This document shows positions 31,297-33,234 of a stretch of DNA of 33,234 nt, in pieces. This DNA is from an uncultured Bacteroidales bacterium (GTDB taxonomy: Bacteria > Bacteroidota > Bacteroidia > Bacteroidales > Paludibacteraceae): NCBI GenBank assembly GCA_946185835.1, contig CAMHKW010000023.1:1-33234 (forward strand), in the 5' to 3' direction. Each line of letters begins with the position of its first letter. The stretch's first letter is position 1. The notes below the pieces were generated by a model, which saw only the letters and a program-made list of their open reading frames with translations, did no database searches and was not told where the DNA came from. A program made the translations under genes and the position numbers.

Positions 31297-31452
31297 GTCT
31301 TTATTCCTTCGGCGATGCAGTCTCTATTCCTTCAGCGATGCAGTCTCTATTTATTCAACAAAGCTATTTAGCGATGCAGTCTCTATTCCTTCGGCGATGC
31401 AGTCTCTGTTCCTTCAGCAAAGCTATTCAGCGATGCTGTCTCTATTAATTTA
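31297..31452. repeat. Tandem GCGATGCAGTCTCTATTCCTTC repeats, about five copies
   Basis: Copies of GCGATGCAGTCTCT begin at 31312, 31335, 31371, 31394 and 31430 (the last is GCGATGCTGTCTCT). Spacings alternate 23 and 36 bp, because some units carry an extra 13-base segment (CAACAAAGCTATT or a variant). They separate the GH3-like gene from the end of the RAYT gene. Confidence 0.82.
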
Positions 31453-31461
31453 ACACTGTCT

Positions 31462-32730
31462 TTATTCCCTGCTCGAATTCTCGGCTAAACTTTCTGCCAA
31501 TTCGTTGAGTGCCACACATTCTTCGCGGCGGATCTTGCGCTGGCTTTCCCAGTATGGGTTAAGGGGCTGTTTGTGGCTTGGTGGTTGTTGTGTGCTTGGT
31601 GGTTGCTGTGTGCTTGGCGGTTGCTGTGTGCTTGGCTGTTGTTTTATGCTCGGCATATATGCCGAGCCCTCTACCGCCGAGCCCTCTGTGTTGTTTGTTG
31701 TCGGTGTCTCCTCGTGCAGCAGTAGCACTTGCCCTTTTGCGCAGGCATCGAAGAGGTCGCCTGAGGGTTTGTAGAATTTCGTAAACTCGTCTCTGCATAG
31801 TTGAATAATAGCCCAGCCTTCGCGTAACGCCACCTCTCGCACCTGCTTCTCGTACTCGCTGATATACGCGCCTATCAGCATCGCGCCATTCCTTGCTGCA
31901 AGGATGCAGCCGTTCATATATTCGCGGCGTTCCTGCTCCGAGAAACGGCGGCGCACATGTGCAGCATGAAGCGGGAAGTCGAGCAACCGTAGGTCGCCCA
32001 CGGCAGAGAAGGTATGTCCTTGATAGACGATGCCATGCATCACCGCAAACTGCCCTGAGTAATGTCGCTTGATAAACAGACGGCGGGGGTTGTCGCGCAC
32101 ATAGTCTATCATCGTTTGCAACTGTCCCTCACGCGTGAGGCGACGGTCGTGGAAGCCTTTCTCCCAGAGGGGCTTCTTGCGCGGTTCTACGCTCGGCGGT
32201 TGTTGTGTGCTTGGCGGTTGTTTTACGCTCGGCATATATGCCGAGCCTTCTTCCGCCGAGCCCTCTAACTCCGCGTTGTAAGCTTTGGTGCAGCCTATCA
32301 TAAAACCGCGGATGACCTCGCCTACGGCGATGTCCATCTCTGCGTGAACGAAGATGATTCCGTGAAAATGGTCGGGCATGAGTTGCTGTGCTATAAGACT
32401 TATCTCGCGGCGACAGGGTGTACCCGTCTTGAGGCTTTTCTTCTCTGCCGCTTCGCGTTGGAAGGTGGGGATGTTGTTCCAGCAACGCAACACCTCCTCG
32501 CCAAGCGCAGTGGGCTGTATATAGGCATTTTCAGGATTGTTACCTTCGAGCGAGCCTAACAACGGCTGCCGCTCAGCGGTGCAAACGGTGATAAGATAGA
32601 TGCCGAGACTATGGTAGTCGTGAAAAGTGCTTCGCCGATGCGAAAACGACAACGGACGATTGTCATGTATAGGCTTTTCGGCGGCATAGATAGGTTTCTC
32701 TTCGGGATGTAAGGGTTTCTTGTCAGACAT
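31462..32730 (-). CDS. RAYT-type HUH transposase (REP-associated tyrosine transposase) with a C-terminal extra domain and internal repeats
   Basis: Y1/HUH single-strand transposase. HUH motif MPDHFHGIIFV with H121 and H123; the catalytic Tyr is Y210 in MIDYVRDNPRR, the Y..xNP motif of RAYTs. The N-terminal strand LGIYLITVCTAERQPLLG (42-59) and LRCWNNIPTF are also typical. After about residue 240 an extra region of some 100 residues (DLRLLDFPLHAAHVRR..., NGCILAARNGAMLIGAYISEYEKQVREVALREGWAIIQL...) looks Rossmann-like; I cannot name the family. Two repeat inserts containing EGSA-EGSAYMPS and PPSTQQ interrupt it, at about 156-183 (between HUH and Tyr motifs) and 346-387. 422 aa against roughly 150-250 for simple RAYTs. 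No IS ends are visible, consistent with a domesticated RAYT. It has its own promoter. Confidence 0.85.
   Translation of the reverse strand: MSDKKPLHPEEKPIYAAEKPIHDNRPLSFSHRRSTFHDYHSLGIYLITVCTAERQPLLGSLEGNNPENAYIQPTALGEEVLRCWNNIPTFQREAAEKKSLKTGTPCRREISLIAQQLMPDHFHGIIFVHAEMDIAVGEVIRGFMIGCTKAYNAELEGSAEEGSAYMPSVKQPPSTQQPPSVEPRKKPLWEKGFHDRRLTREGQLQTMIDYVRDNPRRLFIKRHYSGQFAVMHGIVYQGHTFSAVGDLRLLDFPLHAAHVRRRFSEQERREYMNGCILAARNGAMLIGAYISEYEKQVREVALREGWAIIQLCRDEFTKFYKPSGDLFDACAKGQVLLLHEETPTTNNTEGSAVEGSAYMPSIKQQPSTQQPPSTQQPPSTQQPPSHKQPLNPYWESQRKIRREECVALNELAESLAENSSRE
31576..31646 (-). repeat. 18-bp tandem repeat encoding QPPSTQ in the RAYT gene
   Basis: TTGCTGTGTGCTTGGCGG and variants (TTGTTGTGTGCTTGGTGG, ending TTGCTGTGTGCTTGGCTG) repeat about four times on the + strand. 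In-frame, near the C terminus. Single related copies occur at about 32202-32223. Confidence 0.85.
31648..31667. repeat. 20-bp perfect palindrome in the RAYT gene, copy A
   Basis: GCTCGGCATATATGCCGAGC, followed by CCTCTACCGCCGAGCCCTCT. The whole unit of about 45 bp recurs at 32227 (copy B). Encodes EGSA-EGSAYMPS on the minus strand. Confidence 0.9.
32227..32246. repeat. 20-bp perfect palindrome in the RAYT gene, copy B
   Basis: Same palindrome as at 31648, followed by CTTCTTCCGCCGAGCCCTCT and preceded by TTGGCGGTTGTTTTAC, which matches TTGGCTGTTGTTTTAT ahead of copy A. Lies between the HUH and Tyr motifs of the transposase. Confidence 0.9.
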
Positions 32731-32755
32731 TGGCAGAGGTTTTGAATATCTGCCA

Positions 32756-32786
32756 CAAAATTAGAGAAAAAAGCAGAAATGGCAAA
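32756..32786 (-). promoter_or_regulatory. Promoter of the RAYT gene
   Basis: On the minus strand: -33 TTTG (32786-32783), 19-nt spacer, -7 TAATTTTG (32763-32756). The ATG is 25 bases on. The -33 overlaps the start of the decayed mini-gene. Confidence 0.7.
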
Positions 32787-32904
32787 ATGTTTTTCTTTTG
32801 TTTCCCCATTCTAAAGTTTCCCTACCAAGAATGGCACATCCAACAAGAGCGGTGGCATCAAAACTAACAATCCGCCTAAAGCAAGTAAAAAGACTAGATA
32901 ACAA
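32779..32904 (+). pseudogene. Decayed copy of the 28-residue gene
   Basis: ATGGCAAAA at 32779 matches the start of the intact gene, but the next 30 bases are diverged and the frame stops (TAA at 32812). From 32818 the codons for PTKNGTSNKSGG and TNNPPK are preserved in another frame, without a start codon, and continue to KASKKTR and a TAA ending at 32901. The block is followed by a hairpin related to that of the intact copy. Confidence 0.6.
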
Positions 32905-32916
32905 TCAGAAAACTGA

Positions 32917-32950
32917 CATAGAGTGCATCAGCATGTGCACTCTATGTTTT
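32917..32950 (+). terminator. Hairpin after the decayed mini-gene
   Basis: CATAGAGTGCA (32917-32927) pairs with TGCACTCTATG (32936-32946), then TTTTG. Shares GAGTGCATCAG with the hairpin at 29417-29458. Confidence 0.7.
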
Positions 32951-33102
32951 GTTATGTCGCTAAAGATACAAATTCTTGAATGTTGCAAAGAAGCCGACTG
33001 ATAGTACACTACAAAAAATAACTCCTCACGAATATGCGTGATGAATTTCGGAGGAACTATAGAAACACCCGGGGTGGTGGATAAGGTGTACAAGAAGTAA
33101 AG

Positions 33103-33234
33103 TTAAGACTTAATATATTTTATTGCGAAATAAGTGCAAACGCTAAATATTATAAATGTCAAAGCTAAGGCACTTATATAAATTTGATTAAAATAGGCAA
33201 TCCATGGTGTTCCACTTAGCACCAAACCAACCAA
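33103..33234 (-). CDS. C-terminal end of a membrane protein (partial)
   Basis: An open frame enters from the right edge and stops at TAA (33105-33103). The 43 residues available are strongly hydrophobic: LVGLVLSGTPWIAYF, then a second segment ISALALTFIIFSVCTYFAI, ending KYIKS. This looks like the last one or two transmembrane helices and a short cytoplasmic tail. The family cannot be told from so little. Confidence 0.5.
   Translation of the reverse strand: MVGLVLSGTPWIAYFNQIYISALALTFIIFSVCTYFAIKYIKS

Noticed and set aside
32905..33093. 62-codon minus-strand frame near the right end
   Set aside because: It overlaps the hairpin after the decayed mini-gene, has no promoter and shows no motif.
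1..33234. tRNA, rRNA or an insertion sequence with terminal inverted repeats
   Set aside because: I looked through the intergenic regions for cloverleaf or IS ends and saw none; the RAYT has no flanking terminal repeats.

Overview
The window looks like a chromosomal segment of a Bacteroidales bacterium (phylum Bacteroidota); I cannot name the genus. The evidence is the promoter type (TTTG, about 20 nt, TAnnTTTG, found at many gene starts) and the gene families: a TonB-dependent receptor with a carboxypeptidase-like N-terminal domain paired with a DUF4249 lipoprotein, DUF4293, a DAHP synthase/chorismate mutase fusion, GH3-like and CapK-like adenylating enzymes. Shine-Dalgarno sites are mostly absent.

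Layout. 1-12.5 kb is a surface-polysaccharide locus on the + strand: a WbpP-like UDP-GlcNAc 4-epimerase, a GT4 glycosyltransferase, a CapK/PaaK-like adenylating enzyme, two FemAB/GNAT-like paralogues each followed by a hexapeptide O-acyltransferase, two DUF354 proteins and a WecB-like UDP-GlcNAc 2-epimerase. A small conserved minus-strand gene and an array of palindromes interrupt it at 9.3-10 kb. 12.6-18.5 kb holds a DUF4139 protein, then a divergent pair of units: SDR plus DAHP synthase/chorismate mutase on the minus strand, RseP plus a WbpD-like N-acetyltransferase on the plus strand. 18.7-23.4 kb is a TonB receptor/DUF4249 pair followed by DUF4293 and SIMPL proteins, facing a secreted carboxypeptidase-regulatory-like protein. 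24.8-26 kb is queF-queC (queuosine precursor). 26-29 kb has a long AT-rich intergenic region full of TGTGAA/TTCACA half-sites ahead of an XRE-type regulator, a short Uma2-like protein and an unrecognised helical protein. 29.3-33.2 kb has a 28-residue mini-gene, a GH3-like protein, a HUH transposase of the REP-associated (RAYT) type, a decayed copy of the mini-gene and the end of a membrane protein.

The most striking aspect is the density of short, structured repeats. A REP-like hairpin (consensus GGGTACGCCGGTTTGCAACCGGCGGC broken into 6-3-7-3-4 blocks in the entries) occurs about 14 times in four places, partly as inverted pairs joined by a conserved 49-bp linker, and its stem shows compensatory base changes. 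One copy lies inside a coding sequence. Other, unrelated repeat families have entered genes without breaking the frame: three 12-residue repeats in the GT4 enzyme, two arrays of 15/18-bp CACCATTAA units in one FemAB paralogue, and palindromic plus PPSTQQ repeats in the RAYT itself. The RAYT is therefore a plausible, but unproven, driver of at least one of these families.

All functional calls are from reading motifs by eye; no database search was run.
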